A DNA stretch of 64,000 nt from Micromonospora echinofusca (GTDB lineage: Bacteria; Actinomycetota; Actinomycetes; Mycobacteriales; Micromonosporaceae), in assembly GCF_900091445.1 (NCBI RefSeq), contig NZ_LT607733.1, positions 6,227,001-6,291,000 on the forward strand. The letters are read 5' to 3'. Of the stretch, positions 55,282 to 62,576 are shown piece after piece. The position numbers and the translations under genes are program-made. The stretch's first letter is position 1. Every line of letters begins with the position of its first letter. The notes under the pieces are model-generated. The model was not told the DNA's origin. It was given only the letters and a program-made list of their open reading frames with translations, and searched no databases.

Positions 55282-56037
55282 ATGGTTGACGAGCAGGACT
55301 TCCTGGCCGCGTACGACCCCCGGGCCTATCCGTCGGTCGCCGTGACCGTCGACGTGGTGGCGCTGACCATCCGGGACGGCGCGCTGCACCTGCTGCTGAT
55401 CCGGCGCGGCCAGCCCCCCTTCGAGGGCCACTGGGCGCTGCCGGGTGGATTCGTCCGCCCCGACGAGGACCTCGCGGCCGGCGCCCGGCGGGAGCTGGCC
55501 GAGGAGACCGGGCTCGGGGGCGAGGGGCTGCGCCGCGTACACCTGGAGCAGTTGGGCAGCTACGGCACCCCCGACCGCGACCCGCGGATGCGCGTCGTCT
55601 CCGTCGCCCACCTCGCGTTCGCCCCCGACCTGCCGGACCCGGCCGCCGGCACCGACGCCGACGAGGCGATCTGGCTGCCGGTGACCGCGCTGACCAGCCG
55701 ACAGCTCGCCTTCGACCACGGCCGGATCATCGACGACGCGCTGGAGCGGGCCCGGTCCAAGCTGGAATACACCCCGCTCGCCACGCGCTTCCTCGCCGGC
55801 GAGTTCACCGTCAGCGAGCTGCGCGCCGTCTACGAGACGGTCTGGGGCCACCCGCTGCACGCCGGCAACTTCCACCGCAAGGTGCTCTCCGTGCCGGGCT
55901 TCGTCGAGAGCACGGGCACCAGCACCGAGCGCGGCGGCGCCCGCGGCGGCCCCCGCGCCCGGCTCTACCGGGCCGGCGACGCCCGGCTGCTGCACCCGGC
56001 GCTGCTGCGCCCCGCCCGGGAGGAGACGGTGCGATGA
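55282..56037 (+). CDS. Nudix hydrolase with winged-helix domain (NrtR-like regulator)
   Basis: 251-residue protein. The N-terminal Nudix domain (about residues 17-150) has a complete Nudix box, GGFVRPDEDLAAGARRELAE followed by ETGL, so catalysis on a nucleotide diphosphate-X is possible. The C-terminal winged-helix part (about 155-215) reads LATRFLAGEFTVSELRAVYE and PLHAGNFHRKVLSVPGFVE, as in NrtR regulators of NAD metabolism that respond to ADP-ribose. The GAGAAC-type repeats upstream fit autoregulation. Its stop overlaps the next ATG (ATGA), making it the first gene of a four-gene operon. Confidence 0.88.
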   Translation: MVDEQDFLAAYDPRAYPSVAVTVDVVALTIRDGALHLLLIRRGQPPFEGHWALPGGFVRPDEDLAAGARRELAEETGLGGEGLRRVHLEQLGSYGTPDRDPRMRVVSVAHLAFAPDLPDPAAGTDADEAIWLPVTALTSRQLAFDHGRIIDDALERARSKLEYTPLATRFLAGEFTVSELRAVYETVWGHPLHAGNFHRKVLSVPGFVESTGTSTERGGARGGPRARLYRAGDARLLHPALLRPAREETVR

Positions 56038-57008
56038 GGACCGCGGAAGCCGTCCGCCTGGTCACGGCGGCCCGCACCGACGCCGACCTGTTCGGCACGG
56101 ACCAGTCGGCCCGCCGCTACCGCGAGCTGGTCGCGGCCCTGCACCCCGACCGCCTGCCGGCCGACCCGGCCGTACGCGCCGAGGCCACCGACGCTTTCAT
56201 CCGGGTCACCACCCGCTGGCGGGCCCGGCAGGTCACCGTGCTCGGCGACTACCGCCTCGGCACGCCGGCCCACTCGGGCGACCTGGCCGACCTCTACGAC
56301 GTCGGGGCCGACCGGCTGCTCAAGCTGCCCCGGCGCCCCACCGACAACGACCTGATGGCCCGGGAGGCGCACGCCCTGCGCACCATCGCCGAGCGTGGCG
56401 ACCCGCGCTACCTGCCGTACGTGCCCCGGCTGGTGGACTCGTTCAGGCACTCCGACGCCGCGACCGGCGCCGAACGGCGGATCAACGTGCTCGCCACCGC
56501 GCCCGGCCTGCACGACCTCGACGAGATCCGGCGCGCGTACCCGGACGGGGTCGACGCCCGCGACGTGGCCTGGATGTGGCGCCGGCTGCTGGTGGCGCTC
56601 GGCCTGGCCCACCAGGCGGGCGTCGTGCACGGCGCGGTCCTGCCGCCGCACGTGCTGATCGAGCCGGACGGGCACGGCGTGGTGCTGGTCGACTGGTGCT
56701 TCTCCGCGCCCGTCGGCAGCACCGTCCCCGCGCTGGTGCCCGGCTACGACGCGCGGTGGTACCCCGACGAGATCCCCCGGAAGCGCCCCTGCGGGCCGGG
56801 CACCGACATCGCGATGGCCAGCGGATGCATGAGCTGGCTGATGGGGCCGCGCGCGCCCCGCGAGCTGGACGCCTTCGCGCGGGGCTGCCGGCAGCGGGCG
56901 CTGGGCGCCCGGCCCGACGACGCGTGGCTCCTGCTGCGCGAGCTGGACGAGGTGCTGGACCGGCTCTACGGGCCGCGCACCTTCCGACCCTTCACCCTCA
57001 CCCCGTAA
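56034..57008 (+). CDS. J-domain-like / kinase-like fusion, probable pseudokinase
   Basis: 324-residue fusion. Residues 24-65 look like a J domain with an intact HPD (YRELVAALHPDRLPAD). From about 70 on the protein follows the Ser/Thr kinase fold: K97 in RLLKLPRRP, E111 in the next helix and VVHGAVLPPHVLIEPDGHGV (199-208) in place of HRDLKPxN, then VLVDWCFS for DFG. The catalytic Asp is Ala and the Asn is His, so phosphotransfer is unlikely. A peptide- or nucleotide-sensing role is inferred. It lies between a Nudix regulator and a vWA protein, nine bases before the latter. Confidence 0.82.
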   Translation: MRTAEAVRLVTAARTDADLFGTDQSARRYRELVAALHPDRLPADPAVRAEATDAFIRVTTRWRARQVTVLGDYRLGTPAHSGDLADLYDVGADRLLKLPRRPTDNDLMAREAHALRTIAERGDPRYLPYVPRLVDSFRHSDAATGAERRINVLATAPGLHDLDEIRRAYPDGVDARDVAWMWRRLLVALGLAHQAGVVHGAVLPPHVLIEPDGHGVVLVDWCFSAPVGSTVPALVPGYDARWYPDEIPRKRPCGPGTDIAMASGCMSWLMGPRAPRELDAFARGCRQRALGARPDDAWLLLRELDEVLDRLYGPRTFRPFTLTP

Positions 57009-57017
57009 GGAGCTGTC

Positions 57018-57977
57018 ATGGGCAGTGGAATGTGGTCCACCGACGTGTACGACGCCGCCGACCGCTACCGCCGGAAGACCGGCAAGAGCGCGTTCTCCTA
57101 CAGCGACAGCGGGGCGCGCAAGGTGCACCCCGCCCTCGACCCCCGCGACGCGATGCGCGAGAGCCGCGACTCCGCCGAGCACCCCCGGTCGACGCCCATC
57201 GCGGTGCTCTTCGACGTCACCGGCTCGATGCGCAACGTGCCGCGCGTCCTGCAGACCAAGCTGCCGCAGCTGCTCGGGCTGCTGCAACGGCAGGGCTACG
57301 CCAGCGACCCGCAGATCATGTTCGGCGCGATCGGCGACGCCACCTGCGACCGGGTGCCCTTGCAGGTCGGCCAGTTCGAGTCGGACAACCGGATGGACGA
57401 CGACCTGGGCCGGATCGTGCTGGAGGGCGGCGGCGGCGGGCAGATGACCGAGTCGTACGAGCTGGCCATGTACTTCATGGCCCGGCACACCGTGACCGAC
57501 GCCTGGGAGAAGCGCGGCCGGCGCGGCTACCTGTTCATCATCGGCGACGAGCTGGCGTACCCGCAGGTGAAGTCCCGGGAGGTGGCCCGCGTCATCGGCG
57601 GCGACCTGCGCGAGGACGTGCCGCTGCGGCAGATCGTCGACGAGGTGACCCGCCGCTGGGACACCTACTACCTGCTCCCCGCGGGCAGCCACTACTCCGG
57701 CAACGCCAAGGTGCTCGACTCGTGGCGGGACCTGCTCGGGCAGAACGCCGTCGTGCTGGACGACCTCGACGCGGTCTGCGAGACGATCGCGCTCACGGTC
57801 GGTCTCGGCGAGCAGGCCATCGACCTGGACGAGGGCCTGCGCGACCTCGACCGGGCCGGCTCCGGCGCCACCGGCACCGTCTCGAAGGCGCTGGCCCGCC
57901 TGCGCGGCGGGCGGCGCGCCGAGGTGTCGACGCTGCCCGCGTTCCGCGACACCGGCGGCGAGGTGACCCGGCTGTGA
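57018..57977 (+). CDS. von Willebrand A-domain protein
   Basis: 319-residue cytoplasmic vWA protein. The metal site is AVLFDVTGSM (D66-x-T-x-S70), followed by an alpha/beta fold with IMFGAIGDATCDRVP and YLFIIGDELAYPQ. The N-terminus is a polar segment of about 58 residues (SAFSYSDSGARKV). There is no signal peptide or membrane helix. vWA domains assemble complexes through Mg2+ or Ca2+; it may join the pseudokinase or PurA-like protein into a machine. A taaggagctg ribosome site precedes the ATG. Its last 18 bases are the start of a 50-bp tandem duplication. Confidence 0.86.
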   Translation: MGSGMWSTDVYDAADRYRRKTGKSAFSYSDSGARKVHPALDPRDAMRESRDSAEHPRSTPIAVLFDVTGSMRNVPRVLQTKLPQLLGLLQRQGYASDPQIMFGAIGDATCDRVPLQVGQFESDNRMDDDLGRIVLEGGGGGQMTESYELAMYFMARHTVTDAWEKRGRRGYLFIIGDELAYPQVKSREVARVIGGDLREDVPLRQIVDEVTRRWDTYYLLPAGSHYSGNAKVLDSWRDLLGQNAVVLDDLDAVCETIALTVGLGEQAIDLDEGLRDLDRAGSGATGTVSKALARLRGGRRAEVSTLPAFRDTGGEVTRL

Positions 57978-58059
57978 GACCCGTGGCGGTGGTCGGCCCC
58001 GGCTCCGGAGAGGTGACCCGGCTGTGAACCACGTGGCGGTGGTCGACCTCGGCTTCGGC
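57960..58059 (+). repeat. Tandem duplication of 50 bp at the vWA / PurA-like junction
   Basis: 57960-58009 and 58010-58059 are two copies, period 50. Both begin gaggtgacccggctgtga and continue through gtggcggtggtcg; about seven positions differ. The unit spans the end of the vWA gene and the first codons of the PurA-like gene. It moved the original four-base overlap 50 bp apart. Confidence 0.9.
57974..58027 (+). CDS. 17-codon relay reading frame created by the duplication
   Basis: GTG 57974 overlaps the vWA stop (GTGA). The frame reads VRPVAVVGPGSGEVTRL and stops at 58025-58027, overlapping the GTG 58024 of the PurA-like gene (again GTGA). It is the decayed first copy of the PurA-like N-terminus joined to a copy of the vWA C-terminus. 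It would keep translational coupling. Whether it is translated is unknown. Confidence 0.45.
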   Translation: MRPVAVVGPGSGEVTRL

Positions 58060-59310
58060 GACGCCGGCAAGGGCACGGTCGTGGACTGGCTCTGCGCCAC
58101 CCGACCCGTGCACACGGTGGTCCGCTTCAACGGGGGCGCGCAGGCGGCGCACAACGTCGTGCTGCGCGACGGGCGGCACCACACGTTCGCGCAGTTCGGC
58201 GCCGGCACGTTCCATCCCGGCGTCCGTACGCACCTGTCGCGGCACGTGGTGGTGGACCCGCTCGCGCTGGCCGCCGAGGCCGACCACCTCGCCTCGGTCG
58301 GGGTGCCCGACGCGCTCGACCGGTTGACCGTCGACGGGGAGGCGCTGCTCGCCACCCCGTACCACCGGGCCGCCAACCGGGCCCGGGAGATCGCCCGGGG
58401 AGCCGACCGGCACGGCTCCTGCGGGCTCGGGGTGGGCGAGGCCGTCGCGTACGGTCTCGCCCACCCAGACGAGGCGCCCCGGGTGGCCGACTGCGGCGAC
58501 CCGGGGCGGCTGCGCCGCCGGCTGACCGCCCTGCGGGACCGGCTGACCGCCGAGCTCGGCCCGCTGGACGCGCCGCCCGTCGCCGACTGCCTGCCCGCGT
58601 TCACCGGCTTCGCCGCGCGGGTCGCGATCGTCGACCGGAGCTGGCTGGCCGGGGCGCTGCGCGCCGGCACCTGCGTCTTCGAGGGCGCGCAGGGGGTGCT
58701 GCTCGACGAGTGGCACGGCTTCCACCCGTACACGACGTGGAGCACCACCACCTTCGCCAACGTCGACGGCCTGCTCGCCGAGGCGGGCCAGGCCGGTACG
58801 GCCACCCGGATCGGGGTGCTGCGCGTGGTCACCACCCGGCACGGCCCCGGCCCGCTGGTGACCGAGGACCCGGCCCTGCCGCTGACCGACCCGCACAACC
58901 CGACCAACCCGTGGCAGGGGCGGTTCCGGTTCGGCCACTTCGACGCGGTCGCCCACCGGTACGCCCTCGCCGCGGCCGGCGGGGTCGACGGCCTGGCGCT
59001 CACCCACGTCGACCTCGCCGGCCCCGGGCTGCGGATCTGCCGCCGCTACGACACCACCGACCGGCTCACCCCGGGCCCGCCCGGCGACCTGGACCGGCAG
59101 GCCGCGCTCACCACCCACCTGCTGCGCTCCCGCCCGGTGTACGACGACGCCCCGCCGCCCGACTGGACGGCGGCGGTGCAGGAGGAGCTGGGCGTGCCCG
59201 TGGTGTTGACCTCGCGGGGTCCCACCGCCGACGACAAGACCCCACACGGTCCGCTGCCCGCCCGGCGCCCCCTCCCGTCGGCCAGAACGCCGGCCGAGGC
59301 GTCGGCGTGA
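58024..59310 (+). CDS. Divergent adenylosuccinate synthetase homologue (PurA-like)
   Basis: 428-residue protein, PurA length. The GTP/catalytic loop is DLGFGDAGKGTVVDWL with the catalytic Asp (residue 13), and the His of the second loop is kept in FNGGAQAAHNVVL. CVFEGAQGVLLDEWHGFHPY matches the PurA core. Differences from PurA are GDAGKG for GDEGKG, GGAQAAHN for GGHNAGHT, GRFRFGHFD where PurA has GRRRRxGW, and THVD for the guanine-binding KxD. The C-terminus ends in a Pro/Arg-rich tail. It may amidate another nucleotide or another amino acid. It is the last gene of the Nudix operon. Confidence 0.85.
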   Translation: MNHVAVVDLGFGDAGKGTVVDWLCATRPVHTVVRFNGGAQAAHNVVLRDGRHHTFAQFGAGTFHPGVRTHLSRHVVVDPLALAAEADHLASVGVPDALDRLTVDGEALLATPYHRAANRAREIARGADRHGSCGLGVGEAVAYGLAHPDEAPRVADCGDPGRLRRRLTALRDRLTAELGPLDAPPVADCLPAFTGFAARVAIVDRSWLAGALRAGTCVFEGAQGVLLDEWHGFHPYTTWSTTTFANVDGLLAEAGQAGTATRIGVLRVVTTRHGPGPLVTEDPALPLTDPHNPTNPWQGRFRFGHFDAVAHRYALAAAGGVDGLALTHVDLAGPGLRICRRYDTTDRLTPGPPGDLDRQAALTTHLLRSRPVYDDAPPPDWTAAVQEELGVPVVLTSRGPTADDKTPHGPLPARRPLPSARTPAEASA

Positions 59311-59383
59311 CGCCGGGCGTCGCCGGAGGCCCGAGAGGGTCGATCCGGCGACTCGGCCACCGGGCGGATCGCGCCCGGCCAGC

Positions 59384-59992
59384 ATGGGAGACATGGAGTC
59401 CGCGCTCGACCTGCTCCGGCAGCTGGTCACCTCACCGTGGGTGTACCTGCTGATCTTCGGGCTCACCGCGGTCGACGCGTTCTTCCCCGCCGTACCCGGT
59501 GAGGCGGCCGTGATCACCGCCGCCGTGCTCGCCACCGGCGGCAACCCCAACCTGGTGGTGGTGATCGTCGCCGCCGCGCTGGGGGCCTTCGCCGGCGACC
59601 ACGTCTCGTACGCCATCGGGCGCGGCGGCGGCGCGAGCCGGCTCGCCCGCCTCCCGGACGGCAGCCGGCGCCGGGCCAGCTCCGAGTGGGCCCGGCGGGC
59701 GGTGCACCGGCGCGGCGGGCTGATCCTGACCACGTCCCGGTACGTCCCCGGTGGCCGGACGGCGGTCACCCTCACCATGGGCGCGGTCCGCTACCCGCTC
59801 CGGTCGTTCCTGCTCTTCGACGCCGTCGCGGCGGTGAGCTGGGCGCTCTACTGCGCCCTGCTCGGCTACTTCGGCGGGCTGGCCTTCGAACGCGACCCGA
59901 TCAAGGGCATCCTCGCCGGCGTGGGCCTCTCGCTGGCGATCACGCTGCTGCTGGAGGCGCTGCGCTGGCTACGCCACCGCAGGCGCCGCTGA
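59384..59992 (+). CDS. DedA-family membrane protein
   Basis: 202-residue multipass protein of the DedA/SNARE-associated family. It has the entrance segment FGLTAVDAFFPAVPGEAAVI with the conserved Pro-Gly-Glu, GAFAGDHVSYAIGRGGG, and the second re-entrant segment SRYVPGGRTAVTLTMGAVRYP with its Arg-Pro-Gly-Gly motif. Relatives flip undecaprenyl phosphate or phospholipids. ATG 59384 and ATG 59393 are both possible. It lies 73 bp after the PurA-like gene and could be in the same transcript, but the spacing is larger than inside the operon. Confidence 0.9.
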   Translation: MGDMESALDLLRQLVTSPWVYLLIFGLTAVDAFFPAVPGEAAVITAAVLATGGNPNLVVVIVAAALGAFAGDHVSYAIGRGGGASRLARLPDGSRRRASSEWARRAVHRRGGLILTTSRYVPGGRTAVTLTMGAVRYPLRSFLLFDAVAAVSWALYCALLGYFGGLAFERDPIKGILAGVGLSLAITLLLEALRWLRHRRRR

Positions 59993-60051
59993 CCGGGCGA
60001 CGACTACTGCCGCGCGGATGCCCGCCGCCGGTGGGCAGGCGGGGTGGCGGG

Positions 60052-60696
60052 TCAGGACGGGGGCACCAGTGGGTGCCAGGTGGCGCCACGGAGGAGTTGG
60101 CCGGCGCCCAGCCAGGCGACGTTCATCATCCGGGTCGCAGTCTTCTCCGGGTCCGCGTCGGGGTGGTCGGCGAGCCAGTCCGCCAGCGACTCGGTCGCCC
60201 CCACGAGGGCGTACGCGACGACCTCCAGGTCGGTCTCGCCCACCTCGCGGCCCTCGGCGCGCAGCGCGTGGTCGAGCATCCCGGCGACCACGTCGACCAG
60301 CCGGGCCCGCATGCCGGCCAGTTCGCCGGCGAAGGGCTGCTCGCCCCGGGCCTGCCGGTAGAGCACGGCCCACCCGTCGCGGTGCGCCCCGACGAAGCCG
60401 AAGAACGCGCGCAGCCCCCGCCAGAGTCGCTCGTCGGCCGGCAGTTCGGGGGCGGCCGCCCCGGCGATGGCCTGCATCATCCGGGTGCCCTCCCGGTGCA
60501 GGCAGGCGACGAAGAGTTCTTCCTTCGTGCCGAGGTACGCGTAGACCATGGGCTTGGAGATGCCGGCGTCCTCGGCGATCTCGTCCATGCTGGCCGCGTG
60601 GAAACCCCTGCGTGAGAACACTTTCACGGCCGCGTCGAGCATCTGCTGCTCGCGTACGGCGCGGGGTAGGCGCTTGAAGGTGGGTGGGGTGGACAC
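60052..60696 (-). CDS. TetR-family repressor (fatty-acid gene control inferred)
   Basis: 214-residue TetR protein. The HTH is ASMDEIAEDAGISKPMVYAYL with the following KEEL (about residues 33-57). The C-terminal ligand domain is helical. It is divergent from an SCP2/acyl-CoA dehydrogenase operon with 67 bp between starts, and the gap contains CCTACTCGCCCGTAAGG. A near copy at the thiolase/fabG4 promoter makes it the likely regulator of both, with an acyl-CoA as probable signal. GTG 60696 was chosen. Confidence 0.88.
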   Translation of the reverse strand: MSTPPTFKRLPRAVREQQMLDAAVKVFSRRGFHAASMDEIAEDAGISKPMVYAYLGTKEELFVACLHREGTRMMQAIAGAAAPELPADERLWRGLRAFFGFVGAHRDGWAVLYRQARGEQPFAGELAGMRARLVDVVAGMLDHALRAEGREVGETDLEVVAYALVGATESLADWLADHPDADPEKTATRMMNVAWLGAGQLLRGATWHPLVPPS

Positions 60697-60706
60697 CTTG
60701 CGAGCA

Positions 60707-60730
60707 TACCTACTCGCCCGTAAGGTTACG
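60707..60730. promoter_or_regulatory. TetR-type operator, TetR / SCP2 divergent promoter
   Basis: CCTACTCGCCCGTAAGG at 60709-60725 with flanking TA and TTACG. It has the same CGCC centre and TTAC/GTAA arms as the site at 52671-52695. It overlaps the start region of the TetR gene, fitting autorepression. Confidence 0.75.
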
Positions 60731-60763
60731 CACGAGTAGCCAATACCCGGAAGGTGCAGCCCC

Positions 60764-61216
60764 ATGACTGACTTCGACCCGGCCAACTTCGCGAACGTCG
60801 GCCCCAAGGAGTTCGCCCAGCTGGTCAAGTCCACCCCGGACGACAAGATCGCCGAGGTGATGTCCGGCGACCTGCGCGGCAAGATCCTCGGTGAGGTCTT
60901 CGGCCGGATGCCGCAGCTCTTCCGCGCCGACCGGGCCGGCTCGACCAACGCGGTCATCCACTGGAACATCACCGGCCGCCCCGACGGTGGCACCGACACC
61001 TACGAGGTGGTCATCGCCGACGGCGCGTGCACCGTCAACGAGACCCCGCAGCACGACCCGAAGCTCAGCCTCACGATGGGCCCGGTCGAGTTCCTGAAGA
61101 TCGTCTCCGGTGGCGCGAACCCCGTCATGATGTTCATGACCGGCAAGCTCAAGGCCAAGGGCGACCTGGGCCTGGCCGCCAACATCGCCAACCTGTTCGA
61201 CATCCCCAAGGCCTGA
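60764..61216 (+). CDS. SCP2 sterol-binding domain protein
   Basis: 150-residue sterol carrier protein 2-fold protein: IHWNITGRPDGGTDTYEVVI, DPKLSLTMGPVEFLKIVSGG and GKLKAKGDLGLAANIANLF are the standard SCP2 pattern. It binds acyl chains in a hydrophobic tunnel and probably hands acyl-CoA to the dehydrogenase that follows one base later. A ggaagg ribosome site precedes the ATG. First gene of the operon under the TetR operator. Confidence 0.92.
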   Translation: MTDFDPANFANVGPKEFAQLVKSTPDDKIAEVMSGDLRGKILGEVFGRMPQLFRADRAGSTNAVIHWNITGRPDGGTDTYEVVIADGACTVNETPQHDPKLSLTMGPVEFLKIVSGGANPVMMFMTGKLKAKGDLGLAANIANLFDIPKA

Positions 61217-61217
61217 C

Positions 61218-62432
61218 ATGGCCGAGTTCTCGCTCGACCTGAACGAGGAACAGCGGGATCTGCGCGACTGGGTGCACGGCTTCGCCGCCGAGGTCGTGCG
61301 CCCGGCCGCGGCCGAGTGGGACGCCCGGGAGGAGACCCCCTGGCCGATCATCCAGGAGGCGGCGAAGGTCGGCCTGTACGGCTTCGAGTTCCTCGCCACC
61401 TGCTGGGCCGACCCCACCGGCCTCTCCCTCCCGATCGCCAGCGAGGAACTCTTCTGGGGTGACGCCGGCATCGGGCTGGGCATCTTCGGCACCTCCCTCG
61501 CGGTGGCCGCCATCTACGGCGCCGGCACGCCCGACCAGATGGTCGAATGGGTGCCGCAGTGCTTCGGCACCGTCGACGAGCCGGCCGTCGCCGCGTTCTG
61601 CACCACCGAGCCCGAGGCCGGCTCCGACGTCGGCGCGATGCGCACCCGGGCGGTCTACGACGAGGCCACCGACGAGTGGGTGCTGCGCGGGCAGAAGGCG
61701 TACGCCACCAACGGCGGGATCGCCGGGGTGCACGTGGTCACCGCCTCGGTCGACCCGGCGCTCGGCTCCCGCGGGCAGGCGGCGTTCGTCGTACCGCCGG
61801 GCACCGCCGGCCTCACCGCGACCCGCAAGCTGCGCAAGCTGGGCCTGCGCGCGTCGCACACCGCCGACGTCTTCCTCGACGACGTACGCGTGCCGGGGCG
61901 CTGCCTGCTCGGCGGCCGGGACGCCCTGCTCGAACGCCTCGACCGGGCCCGCTCCGGCAAGCGCGCCTCGGGCCAGGCGGCGATGCGCACCTTCGAGCTG
62001 TCCCGGCCCACCGTCGGCGCGCAGGCGCTGGGCGTGGCGCGGGCCGCCTACGAGTACGCCCTGGACTACGCGAAGGAACGGGTGCAGTTCGGGCGCCCGA
62101 TCATCGAGAACCAGGCGGTCGCGTTCGCGCTGGCCGACATGAAGATGGAGATCGACGCCGCCCGGCTGCTGGTCTGGCGGGCGTCCTGGATGGGCCGCAA
62201 CAACCGGCCCTTCACCGCCGGCGAGGGCTCGATGTCCAAGCTGAAGGCCGGCGAGGTGGCCGTCTCCGTCACCGACAAGGCCGTACAGCTGCTCGGCGGG
62301 GCCGGCTTCCTGCGGGACCACCCGGTCGAGCGCTGGTACCGCGACGCCAAGATCTACACCATCTTCGAGGGCACCTCCGAGATCCAGCGGCTGGTCATCT
62401 CCCGGGCCATCTCGGGCGTCCAGATCCGCTGA
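61218..62432 (+). CDS. Acyl-CoA dehydrogenase
   Basis: 404-residue FAD acyl-CoA dehydrogenase. AAFCTTEPEAGSDVGAMRTRAV is the FAD/substrate motif of the beta domain, and the catalytic-base loop near the end is YTIFEGTSEIQRLVISRAI. YAKERVQFGRPIIENQAVAFAL is the second family signature. The protein introduces a double bond into an acyl-CoA; chain length cannot be told. It starts one base after the SCP2 stop. A 145-bp gap separates the acyl-CoA synthetase. Confidence 0.94.
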   Translation: MAEFSLDLNEEQRDLRDWVHGFAAEVVRPAAAEWDAREETPWPIIQEAAKVGLYGFEFLATCWADPTGLSLPIASEELFWGDAGIGLGIFGTSLAVAAIYGAGTPDQMVEWVPQCFGTVDEPAVAAFCTTEPEAGSDVGAMRTRAVYDEATDEWVLRGQKAYATNGGIAGVHVVTASVDPALGSRGQAAFVVPPGTAGLTATRKLRKLGLRASHTADVFLDDVRVPGRCLLGGRDALLERLDRARSGKRASGQAAMRTFELSRPTVGAQALGVARAAYEYALDYAKERVQFGRPIIENQAVAFALADMKMEIDAARLLVWRASWMGRNNRPFTAGEGSMSKLKAGEVAVSVTDKAVQLLGGAGFLRDHPVERWYRDAKIYTIFEGTSEIQRLVISRAISGVQIR

Positions 62433-62576
62433 CCGGCCGCTGGCGCGCGCTGCCGTACCGGACACGTGCCGGTCCGGGCGGCCGCAACACCCGTACCACT
62501 GCGCACCTGATCTCCAGACCGCCCGCGTGGGGCCCCGGCCCGGGGTCCCACGCGCACCGCCTGAGGAGGTTGCGTC

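Noticed and set aside
55965..59003. A 1012-codon open frame on the minus strand
   Set aside because: Antisense to the Nudix-operon genes, which have recognised motifs and ribosome sites.
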